64,000 bases of DNA, from contig NZ_MCGQ01000049.1 in NCBI RefSeq assembly GCF_002242805.1, positions 89,704 to 153,703 of the forward strand, read 5' to 3'. The position numbers and the translations under genes were made by a program. Every line of letters begins with the position of its first letter. Position 1 is the first letter of the stretch. Below are positions 34,706-42,303 of this stretch, one piece after another. The stretch comes from Streptomyces diastatochromogenes (GTDB lineage: Bacteria; Actinomycetota; Actinomycetes; Streptomycetales; Streptomycetaceae). The notes beneath the pieces were generated by a model. That model saw only the letters and a list, made by a program, of their open reading frames with translations. It did no database searches and was not told the DNA's origin.

Positions 34706-36718
34706 TCACCGGGCGTACGGGCGGACCTGGACCAAATGGAACGCCCCCTCGGTGGTCATGAGCCACTCGATGTCCAGCGCGTCGTCGGGGTCGGCCGCGC
34801 TGAAGTGGGACTGCAGCAGACGCCCCACCAAGGCCAGTTCGCCCAGTGACGTGCGGGTGTCCGACGGGAAGTCCTCCCCCGACGAGCCGACGTCCACGGT
34901 GCGCCCGCCGCCCTCGACCGTGTTGTACAAGTACTGGTGGGGCAGGACCGTGCCGTCGACCACCCGCTCCGGCGAACCGGCCGTGCAGTTCACGTACACG
35001 TTGCGGAAGTCCTCACGCCGGGTCGGATTGCAGGTCACCAGCACACCCCCGAGAGCGGCGGGCACGTACTGCTGGATGATCACTCCCATGTAGGTGTCGT
35101 CCAGCACGATGCCGGCCTCGTGCCGCAGACGTACGCTCCGTGGCGACAGCAACGACGTCCACACCTGCCGCACCGCGTCCAGCAACTGCTCCTCACCGCG
35201 CACGGTGGTCACCGAGTCGTAGATCCCGGCGGCCGAGAAACCGGGCAGGTCCTCGGCGTTGGAGGACGAGCGCACCACGAGACGACGTCCGTCGGCCGGC
35301 AGACCCGGCACCGCGCCCGTGACGGCCCGTGCCACCTCGCCGGGGATCGGCGTGCTGTGCATCAGGCGCTGCAGGTCCAGACAGAGGGAGTCGATCACGT
35401 CGAGCGCTTCGAGTTCGAGCGCCATCTTCAGCTTGCCGATGCCCTGCTGCAGAGCGGCCGACGAGGTCAGGAAGAGATGGTGCAGGCGGAACGGGAGCGC
35501 CACCCCCTCGGGTGCCCGGACGGTGGCCGCCACGCGTTCGGCCGCCGCGGCCTGCAGCCGTTCCACGGGCGCTTCCGGCTCGCCGAGCCGTAGGGCCAGG
35601 TGGGTGAGCAGATCGGGCCGCGGCGGGCGCTGGCGTGCGTAGAACGCGGTCAGGTCCGCCGTACGGCTGTCCAGGACATGGTGCAGTTCGCCGAGGTTGG
35701 CGGCCTTGGTGCCGTAGCTGTCGCGGTCGGCGCGCCGCAGCCGGTGCAGAGCCATGATCGGCGCCTCGGCCAGCAGGGGTGCGTCGATGCGGATGCGCTG
35801 CTGGTGCCAGACCGGCCTCTCCAGGACCGGGGCGTCGGACAGCCGCTCCAGGGTGATGGCGTCCTCGGACACCCGGTAGCGGACCCATGCGCCGTCCAGT
35901 CCGTCCCGCCGCACCAGAGCGTCCAGGTCGCGGACGATGGCGTTCGGGATGCCCCAGCCCGACGCCAGGACGTTGGTGTGCGAAAGCGGCGTCGTGGGCT
36001 CCGTGTTGACGAACCCCGCCACCCGGGGCACGTCATCGGGCAGGCAGGCCATCGCGACGATGTCCGCCCAGCCGAGCTGTGGGGCGGCGCTGCGGTACTC
36101 CGCCAGATGGCGAAACCAGCGCAGTCGGCCTTCGGCCACGCCCGGGTTGAGGCAGGTCCGGGTCCGGTTGCCGAACAGCTCCTGGCTGAGGATGCGCGGC
36201 ACGCGTGCCTCACTGACCGAGGCGAGTTCGTGCTCCTGCCCGTGGTTCGCCGGTTTCAGCAGCAGGGGAAGCCGCCCGTCCACCCTTGCGCGAACGTAGT
36301 GGTAGAACTCCTCCAGCAGAGCGGCGTGCATGGTGTCCGCCTCGGTCGTCTCCAGGACCAGGAAGGGCCGCTCGGAGCCCTCGGCGTCCTCGTCGCTGTG
36401 CAGGGACAGCACCCCGAGCAGGAAGCGGCGGTCAGGCGCCATGTACACGGATGCGTTGAACGCGTCCAGAGCGGTGTCGAGTTCGTCCGTCCTCATGCCG
36501 AGGATGCGCGTGGCGATGTAGTCGACGTGGAAGGGGTGCACCCGGGTGTCGAGCAGGTGCCAGGTGTCCTCGGACCTGTCCACCACGATCTTCAGGTACG
36601 GGTGTCCGGCGAGCACGCCGGACAGCGCGCGGAACAACGGCAGCGAGAGGTTGGCGCCGACGACGGTACGATCGCCCGCCGTGTCGGGGAGGTTGGCCTG
36701 GTGCGGTGCGCGGGTCAT
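34706..36718 (-). CDS. PEP-synthase/dikinase-like protein: swivel-His domain then PPDK-type ATP domain
   Basis: 670 aa. The N-terminal third is unassigned. A phosphohistidine swivel motif follows near residues 240-260 (TTPLSHTNVLASGWGIPNAI, His in LSHTN), then a PPDK_N-type ATP-binding half: DSYGTKAANLGELHHVL, GVALPFRLHHLFL, LVVRSSSNAEDLPGFSAAGI, GVIIQQYV and ALDIEWLMTTEGAFHLVQVR. There is no PEP/pyruvate TIM barrel. The order His domain before ATP domain is that of glucan water dikinases rather than PEP synthase. It probably phosphorylates an unknown acceptor through a phospho-His intermediate. The ATG overlaps the ligase stop by 4 bp. Confidence 0.75.
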   Translation of the reverse strand: MTRAPHQANLPDTAGDRTVVGANLSLPLFRALSGVLAGHPYLKIVVDRSEDTWHLLDTRVHPFHVDYIATRILGMRTDELDTALDAFNASVYMAPDRRFLLGVLSLHSDEDAEGSERPFLVLETTEADTMHAALLEEFYHYVRARVDGRLPLLLKPANHGQEHELASVSEARVPRILSQELFGNRTRTCLNPGVAEGRLRWFRHLAEYRSAAPQLGWADIVAMACLPDDVPRVAGFVNTEPTTPLSHTNVLASGWGIPNAIVRDLDALVRRDGLDGAWVRYRVSEDAITLERLSDAPVLERPVWHQQRIRIDAPLLAEAPIMALHRLRRADRDSYGTKAANLGELHHVLDSRTADLTAFYARQRPPRPDLLTHLALRLGEPEAPVERLQAAAAERVAATVRAPEGVALPFRLHHLFLTSSAALQQGIGKLKMALELEALDVIDSLCLDLQRLMHSTPIPGEVARAVTGAVPGLPADGRRLVVRSSSNAEDLPGFSAAGIYDSVTTVRGEEQLLDAVRQVWTSLLSPRSVRLRHEAGIVLDDTYMGVIIQQYVPAALGGVLVTCNPTRREDFRNVYVNCTAGSPERVVDGTVLPHQYLYNTVEGGGRTVDVGSSGEDFPSDTRTSLGELALVGRLLQSHFSAADPDDALDIEWLMTTEGAFHLVQVRPYAR

Positions 36719-38088
36719 GGCCGGGCCCCCTCGGTGGCGTCCGTGGGCAGGATGCGCGGCAGCGCGTCGACCAGGGCGGTGAAGTCGCTGACGACGGACT
36801 GCGGCCGGTCCGCCGACAACAGGCACAGGCCCGCCATGGTGTTGGCCCCGGCGGCAGGCTCGTAGACCGGCACGGGGGCCCCGTCCGGCAGAGAGCTCTC
36901 GCGGACGACGGACAGCGTGCTGCCGGCGCTGACCGGCGCCGAACGGACGACCGCCGAGGCGTCCCATCGATGGCGGCGGGGCCAAGGGGTGCCGTCGCCC
37001 TGCACGGCGAGGACCACCAGCGATCCGGCCGCGCCCGTGGCATCCTCGGGTGTCAACGCCCGTGCGGGCCAGGCGGGTGAGCCGCCGAGCAGTTGGTCGG
37101 TGAACATACCGACCAGATCCAGGCCGAAGACCTCCTCGATCTGCGGCACCGTCATCGCCCCGCCGAACCGCGCGGCCGTCTCGATGACCCACATACGGCC
37201 TTCCCTGCCCAGCTTGATCTCCGTGTGGGTGCCGCAGTTCTCCAGCCCCAGGGCATCCACGGCCTGCCGGGCGAGGTCCACGATGGTGTGCTGGGCCTCG
37301 CTTCCGACGGCGGCCGGGGTGATACCGGCGCGCTCGGTGAAGGGCGCCACCGTCGGCATCCGCCCGCTCAGGCAGACGGGACGGAATTCTCCGTCGACGA
37401 CCACGCCCTCGACGCTGACGTAGTCACCCCAACCGGGGCCGTCGAACCACTCCTCGGCACACCCTCTGACGATCTCCTCGACGATGAAGTCCTCCGAGGC
37501 GCCGGGAACGTGCAGTTCCGCGAATCCGAGCAGTGCGGACTCGGCCATCACCGCGCGCGACCGCTGCCAGGCGGCCGGCGCGTCCGCGGGCCGCTCGATG
37601 ATCTGGTGTGCGGTCGAGCCGGCGCTCCAGGCCGCCTTTAAAAGAAGTGGACATGACAACTCGATGGTCGCGCGCTCCAGTTCGGCCGCACTGGTGACGG
37701 CGCGGAACCGCGGCTGCGGTATGCCGCGGCGCTTCCACGCGGCGCGCATCAGGCGTTTGTCGCGTGCGAGGGCGGCGGCGGGACCGGCACCCCTCAGCCC
37801 GAGCCGCCGGGACGCCTCGGCGACCGCCACCACCGCGTACTCCGAGAAGGTGAGAACAGCGTCCGCCCCCACCTCGCGGGCTCGGGCGGTGATGAGCTCG
37901 ACCAGGTCGCCACCGCGGGCGTCGAGGGGTGTGACGACCGACGCGCACAGCCTCGCAGCGTCAGAGGCCACGGAGGAGGGCAGTTCGCTGAGCGCCAGTA
38001 GGTGCACCGCGGACCTCGCGGCCACCCGCGTCAGGGCATGGCCCACCGGAGGGCCGCCCTTGGCATGCACGTACAGCACCTTGTTCAC
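36715..38088 (-). CDS. ATP-grasp ligase (L-amino-acid-ligase-like)
   Basis: 457 aa, first gene of the operon. ATP-grasp enzymes activate a carboxylate as acyl phosphate and join it to an amine or thiol. Visible: Rossmann-like N-terminus (NKVLYVHAKGG), LARDKRLMRAAWKRRGIPQP, the ATP-binding lysine in CPLLLKAAWSAGS (Lys151), a hinge at EDFIVEEIVRG and the metal/ATP site CGTHTEIKLGREGRMWVIET, then AARFGGAMTVPQI. This resembles BacD/RizA-type dipeptide ligases. GTG start after AAAGGAG. Codon 150 is TTA, in an AT-rich run (CCA CTT CTT TTA AAG) unlike the rest of the gene, suggesting bldA-dependent translation. Confidence 0.8.
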   Translation of the reverse strand: MNKVLYVHAKGGPPVGHALTRVAARSAVHLLALSELPSSVASDAARLCASVVTPLDARGGDLVELITARAREVGADAVLTFSEYAVVAVAEASRRLGLRGAGPAAALARDKRLMRAAWKRRGIPQPRFRAVTSAAELERATIELSCPLLLKAAWSAGSTAHQIIERPADAPAAWQRSRAVMAESALLGFAELHVPGASEDFIVEEIVRGCAEEWFDGPGWGDYVSVEGVVVDGEFRPVCLSGRMPTVAPFTERAGITPAAVGSEAQHTIVDLARQAVDALGLENCGTHTEIKLGREGRMWVIETAARFGGAMTVPQIEEVFGLDLVGMFTDQLLGGSPAWPARALTPEDATGAAGSLVVLAVQGDGTPWPRRHRWDASAVVRSAPVSAGSTLSVVRESSLPDGAPVPVYEPAAGANTMAGLCLLSADRPQSVVSDFTALVDALPRILPTDATEGARP

Positions 38089-38383
38089 GGAACTCCAACT
38101 CCTTTGATGTCGTGGGGCGGCCACTGGGCCGCCCGCGCCGTCTCCTTCAAGCGAACCAGCACCTGCCCGCGTCCGAGGTGCCGAGATTCCCGAAGCACTC
38201 AGGCAAATGCCTTACTGCTGCCGCCGATCCGCGCCAGGTGACGGTGTGGTCATGCGCTAGCGCCGCCGATGAGCCGCCGACGCACAGCACGGAGCGTCCG
38301 CCCCGCTCGCATGCCCCCTCCCCTACGGGATACGCATGAGGTGTCACCCAAAGTGATGTGGTGCAGGATTGAAGGAGTTGGAC
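38089..38383. promoter_or_regulatory. Divergent promoter region of the operon and its regulator
   Basis: 295 bp between the GTG of the ligase (minus) and the GTG of the PAS/LuxR regulator (plus). Both genes carry similar translation signals (AAAGGAGTTGGAG and GAAGGAGTTGGAC). A PimM-like imperfect dyad (CCGAGATTCCCGAAG, about 38181-38195) is one base off the known spacing, so an operator is only suggested. Confidence 0.5.
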
Positions 38384-39670
38384 GTGGACGAAGCTGATTT
38401 CAAGGCGTTACTCGCGCCTCTTGCGGTGTCCTGGTGGGAAGCCGACAGCGGCCTGGGCGTGGTCGACAGCGGGGGCGCCGCGTTCGACGACCGGCGCGCC
38501 ACCCGCCGATTCCTCGAGGCCCTCCACGCGGACGGCGGCGGCCCGTCCAGCGCGTCCGGCTGCGGCCCGTACCGTGCGTGTTTCGAGGGCAGAACCTTCC
38601 ACGTCCACTGGCCGGAACTCGGCGGCGCGCCGGGACGGCACGGCAGCAGGGGAGTGGCGATCGAAGTGGTCGACCGGCCGGGCGACGACCCGTACGCCAC
38701 GTTCGCCGATCTCGCTCCGGCCGCGGCATTCGTGCGCGATGCCACGGGCCGCTACCTGTGGGCCAACCATGCCTACGCCCACCTGTACGGCACCACGCGC
38801 GACGCCGTCATCGGCCGTCACCTCGCCGACGTCGACGAAGCCGGTGACATCACCCGGTTCCTCGCCCTCGACCAGGAGGTCCTGATGCGCGGCCGGCCGG
38901 TACGGCACACCCTCACCTACCGGCGCGTCGACGGTTGCTCGGGCCGTGCGGCGGGCTACCGCTTCCCCGTCCGCTGGGGCGCGGCCCGCTGTGTCGCGGG
39001 CATCTACGTCGACGTCACCGACTACGCCCAGGTGCTGGACCAACGACACCAGGCCGAGGCCGACTTACAGGCCCTGCGCGACCACAGCGGACTGCTCTGC
39101 GTCCGCCTGACCCCGGACGGCCGGGTCAGCGAGGCCGGCACCGTTGTCGCCGATGTCCTGCGCATCCGGCTCTCCGACCTGATAGGCCTGCCGGCCGACA
39201 CCTTGCTCGCCAGGACACCCGAACGGAGCGCCCTGCACCGGATCTGGGACGACCTGATCAGTGGCCGGCGCCGAAGCGCCCGCACCTGTGCCGTACTCGT
39301 CGACCGGGACGGCCGGCGGCGCCGGGCCCGAATCCATCTGAGCACCGTGTGCGGTACCACCCCCGGTGTGTCCGGCGTATGGGCCGTCGGCACTCACCTC
39401 GGCCTGCCACATCAGGCCCGACCGGACCTGACGGCCGCCCAGGTCCGCATACTCGCCCTGCTGGCGGCCGGGCACAGCAACGCGGACATCGCAGGGACGC
39501 TGCGCCTGTCCCGGCAGACACTGGACTACCACCTGAGCCGCCTGCGCGCCCTGCTCGACGCCGCCACCCGGCCGGCGCTGGTCGCCCGAGCCTACGTGCT
39601 CGGCATCCTCTCATCACAGACATGGCCGCCCCGGTCCTCGACGGCGGCGCACCCCGCAAGCCCGGTCTGA
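38384..39670 (+). CDS. PAS-domain LuxR-type regulator with two TTA codons
   Basis: 428 aa. A PAS fold lies near residues 105-210 (AAFVRDATGRYLWANHAYAH, then LYGTTRDAVIG), a second PAS-like segment near 230-330 (LRDHSGLLCVRLTPDGRVSE), and a GerE helix-turn-helix at 345-410 (LTAAQVRILALLAAGHSNAD, then LRLSRQTLDYHLSRLRALLD). GTG start 6 nt after GAAGGAG. Codons 9 (38408) and 228 (39065) are TTA, the leucine codon read only by the bldA tRNA and typical of pathway-specific regulators. Being divergent from the ligase/dikinase/MFS operon, it is the likely activator. Confidence 0.85.
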   Translation: MDEADFKALLAPLAVSWWEADSGLGVVDSGGAAFDDRRATRRFLEALHADGGGPSSASGCGPYRACFEGRTFHVHWPELGGAPGRHGSRGVAIEVVDRPGDDPYATFADLAPAAAFVRDATGRYLWANHAYAHLYGTTRDAVIGRHLADVDEAGDITRFLALDQEVLMRGRPVRHTLTYRRVDGCSGRAAGYRFPVRWGAARCVAGIYVDVTDYAQVLDQRHQAEADLQALRDHSGLLCVRLTPDGRVSEAGTVVADVLRIRLSDLIGLPADTLLARTPERSALHRIWDDLISGRRRSARTCAVLVDRDGRRRRARIHLSTVCGTTPGVSGVWAVGTHLGLPHQARPDLTAAQVRILALLAAGHSNADIAGTLRLSRQTLDYHLSRLRALLDAATRPALVARAYVLGILSSQTWPPRSSTAAHPASPV

Positions 39671-40020
39671 ACGCTCCGCTCCCGTCCAGGCACCGTCGGA
39701 AGAAGGGGCTCGCACCGTTGACGCCGGGCGGGGCGGCGTCCGCGTACGGCCGGAAGGTCACGAAGCAATGGACGGATCCGATCCGGCACCTGCACCCAAG
39801 ACAGGGCGACTCCGTCTCGCAGCCAGGCCGCCGCCGGCACCCCGCGGCTCATCCGCTGGGACGCCGGCCACGGCGTGGGCGCGCCCGCACCGCCGAAGAT
39901 CTCCGCACGTCCGAGGGCTACGTCTGTCGGATCTCGGAGCGCTTGCCGGCGACGACTGCCGATCGGCTGGACAGCGCAAGCACCACGCCTACACACGGGA
40001 GGTGGCGGCCTGACGGCTCG
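39671..40020. other. Intergenic, no supported gene
   Basis: Open frames here are continuations or shadows without recognisable domains. A segment near 39890 (TAEDLRTSEGYVCRISERLP) is weakly protein-like but has no start or family. Confidence 0.5.
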
Positions 40021-41151
40021 TCACTCTTCCCAAGGGCGCCAGCCGTCCTCGTCGTCGCTCCGCCACAGGTCGATCCCGCGGTCGCGCAGCGCCGCGCGCA
40101 GTTCGTGCGGTGCCAGCCAGGAGTGGAGCGGGACGAGGCCGGTGGTGCGGAGCCGGCCCGCCAGCAGGTGGTCGACGGCGATGCCGGCGAGCAGTGAGGG
40201 AATGCGGCCGCCGTCCTGCCGGGCCGTCATGCCCAGTCGGCGGGTGACCGGCAGCCCGCCGCACTCCCCCCTCACGGTGACCGTGAAGCCGCCTGCCTCG
40301 TCGCCGACCCGGCCGACGAGCCACGACACCGCGCGCACCAGCGGGGTCCAGCGCCGGGTGGCGCGGGGCCGCCCGGTGCGGGCCCGCAGCGCGGCGAAGA
40401 GCCCCAAAGCCCGGTTGACGACGGTGAATTCGGTACCGGCCTTGAAAGCGATCGTGCGGGCGCCGCACAGTTCGGCAAGGACGTCCAGGTCGGCCATCTC
40501 GTACACCTGGTGCACCAGCCGTCTGCCGACCGGCGGCGGGAACACGGTCCACTCGGGTTCGGACCAGCCGTGCACCACGGTGGGTACGCCCCCGCGAGGA
40601 GCGGTGAACGGGAGCCCCGCGCCGTGCATCATCGCCTCGAACATCGCTGGGCCGCGGTGGCGCCGGGTGTCGGGAGCGGCACAGCACAGGACGCCGTCGA
40701 CACGGTCCATGCCGTGTGCGAGGTCGTGGACGATCAGTGCCTGGAGGCCGGGTACGACGGACGCCCCGGTGAGGACGGGAGCCGTCGCCGAGCGGGCCAC
40801 CGTCGCCGCCGCGCGCAGAAAGCCGCGGTCCTCGCAGATGTCCACGTACGGAACCCCGGCGGCCACCGCCGCCCGCAGCGGCCCGAGCGGGTGGGTGCCG
40901 GCGCCGTCCATGGCCTGGAACGGGCCCGCGCAGTGCACGACCGCGACCGCGTCACCCAGGAGGTCGCCCAGCCGCTCCGGAGCGTCGCGGTCGCCGGCGA
41001 CCCAGCGGACCCGGTCGGAGGCGAAGGCGGGATGTGGCGGTCTGCGGGAGACGACGGTGACGCGGACGTCGGGACGGCGCAGCAGATCAGCGACGACGTA
41101 CCGGCCGTAGAAGCCGCTGCCCCCGACCACGACGATGTTCGATTCCCCCAT
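40021..41151 (-). CDS. Saccharopine-dehydrogenase-like NAD(P)-binding protein
   Basis: 376 aa. N-terminal Rossmann fold IVVVGGSGFYGRYVVADLL, then AVAVVHCAGPFQ and GVPYVDICEDRGFLR, the layout of saccharopine dehydrogenase-like and trans-acting enoyl reductase-like proteins. The C-terminal half is family-specific and moderately hydrophobic. The substrate is not predictable. Start at ATG 41151. Divergent from the next membrane gene with only 41 bp between starts. Confidence 0.75.
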   Translation of the reverse strand: MGESNIVVVGGSGFYGRYVVADLLRRPDVRVTVVSRRPPHPAFASDRVRWVAGDRDAPERLGDLLGDAVAVVHCAGPFQAMDGAGTHPLGPLRAAVAAGVPYVDICEDRGFLRAAATVARSATAPVLTGASVVPGLQALIVHDLAHGMDRVDGVLCCAAPDTRRHRGPAMFEAMMHGAGLPFTAPRGGVPTVVHGWSEPEWTVFPPPVGRRLVHQVYEMADLDVLAELCGARTIAFKAGTEFTVVNRALGLFAALRARTGRPRATRRWTPLVRAVSWLVGRVGDEAGGFTVTVRGECGGLPVTRRLGMTARQDGGRIPSLLAGIAVDHLLAGRLRTTGLVPLHSWLAPHELRAALRDRGIDLWRSDDEDGWRPWEE

Positions 41152-41192
41152 GCGGCGGCATGCTACCGCTACGTGGACACGACAATAGGGCC

Positions 41193-41636
41193 GTGTTCCC
41201 ATCGAGCGAGACTTCTCCCGTTCCCCGTGAGCGACTGCACCGACGGGTCTTCGCGGCGGCCGGCGTCTACAACATCGTCTGGGGCTGCTACGCGGCCGTC
41301 GACCCGCAATGGCTGTTCCGGATCGCCGGCATGCCCCCGCAGAACCACCCGCAGATCTTCATGACGCTCGGCATGGTGCTCGGCCTGTACGGGCTTCTCT
41401 ATCTGGACGTGGCCCTCCGCCCCGCCGAAGGCCTTGCCGTCGCGGCGGTCGGCCTGGCCGGCAAGGTCCTCGGACCGCTCGGCTGGCTGTGGCTGGCCCT
41501 CACCGGGGAGTGGCCCCTGGCCTCCGGCGTCATCCTCGTCACCAACGATCTGATCTGGTGGATCCCCTTCGTGCTGTACCTGCACGACTGTCTGCCGCAG
41601 TGGCGGGCCCGGTACCTGGCCGCAGGGCGGCGGTAG
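41193..41636 (+). CDS. Small integral membrane protein
   Basis: 147 aa with four hydrophobic helices (VFAAAGVYNIVWGCYAAVDP; FMTLGMVLGLYGLLYLDVAL; VGLAGKVLGPLGWLWLALTG; SGVILVTNDLIWWIPFVLYL). GTG start at 41193. It resembles conserved proteobacterial/actinobacterial proteins of unknown function with the YNIVWG and NDLIWWIPF motifs. Divergent partner of the reductase-like gene. Confidence 0.7.
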   Translation: MFPSSETSPVPRERLHRRVFAAAGVYNIVWGCYAAVDPQWLFRIAGMPPQNHPQIFMTLGMVLGLYGLLYLDVALRPAEGLAVAAVGLAGKVLGPLGWLWLALTGEWPLASGVILVTNDLIWWIPFVLYLHDCLPQWRARYLAAGRR

Positions 41637-41761
41637 TCCTTCGTCAGCAGCAGTTCCCAGTGGCGTCACAGGGTTGTTCCGGGTGGTGCGATCCCGGCGG
41701 TACGCCGCCGCGGGGGCCCGAGAATCGAAGGTGAACCGGACCAGGGGGAGGGGCGGGAGCC

Positions 41762-42262
41762 GTGGCCGCAGAGGTGTCGGGGACCTTCGAGTACAGGATC
41801 ACGCACATCGTCACCCAGGAGGGCGGTCACAACCACACGCGAACGATCGCCCTCACCAACGACGACGCGGGCCGTCTGGAGCGGTTCGAGCAACGCAGGA
41901 ACGAGGCCCACGCGACGTGCGACCACTGCGGCGCTCGACTCCTGGTGACGCTCCCGTCGTTCGCCGAAGTGCGCGGTGAGCGCCGCAGGCACGGGTTGTT
42001 GTGGAAGGTGTGCGCGCCGGCGACGGTCCTCAGCGGCTACGGCTTCTTCCACGTGACCCGCACCGCCACGAGCACGGGGTACGGGCCTGAAATGGCCTTC
42101 GTCGTGACCGTGGCCGCGACGCTGTTCTTCGCGTACCGCACGCTGATCAGCGGATTGCTCTCGCGCAGCAACGGAGGGCCCGACGTCACTCGCGTCGACT
42201 GCCGGGAACGCGGAAACGTTCGGCACGGCTGGACCTACGTGACAGCCATCGAGGATTCCTGA
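41762..42262 (+). CDS. Membrane-associated hypothetical protein with a CxxC motif
   Basis: 166 aa. A soluble N-terminal part holds HATCDHCGARLLVTLPSFAE, a possible zinc-binding CxxC, followed by two hydrophobic segments (VCAPATVLSGYGFFHV; MAFVVTVAATLFFAYRTLIS) and a polar tail. GTG start after a GGGAGGGGCGGGAG tract. No family recognised. It ends 41 bp from the convergent kinase gene. Confidence 0.6.
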   Translation: MAAEVSGTFEYRITHIVTQEGGHNHTRTIALTNDDAGRLERFEQRRNEAHATCDHCGARLLVTLPSFAEVRGERRRHGLLWKVCAPATVLSGYGFFHVTRTATSTGYGPEMAFVVTVAATLFFAYRTLISGLLSRSNGGPDVTRVDCRERGNVRHGWTYVTAIEDS

Positions 42263-42303
42263 CGCGGTCGGGCGGGCCGGTCGCTTCCCGTCCCTGCACC
42301 GGC

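Noticed and set aside
38181..38195. PimM-like operator in the divergent promoter region
   Set aside because: Half-sites resemble the published-type consensus but the spacing is one base short and symmetry is poor; kept only as a remark.
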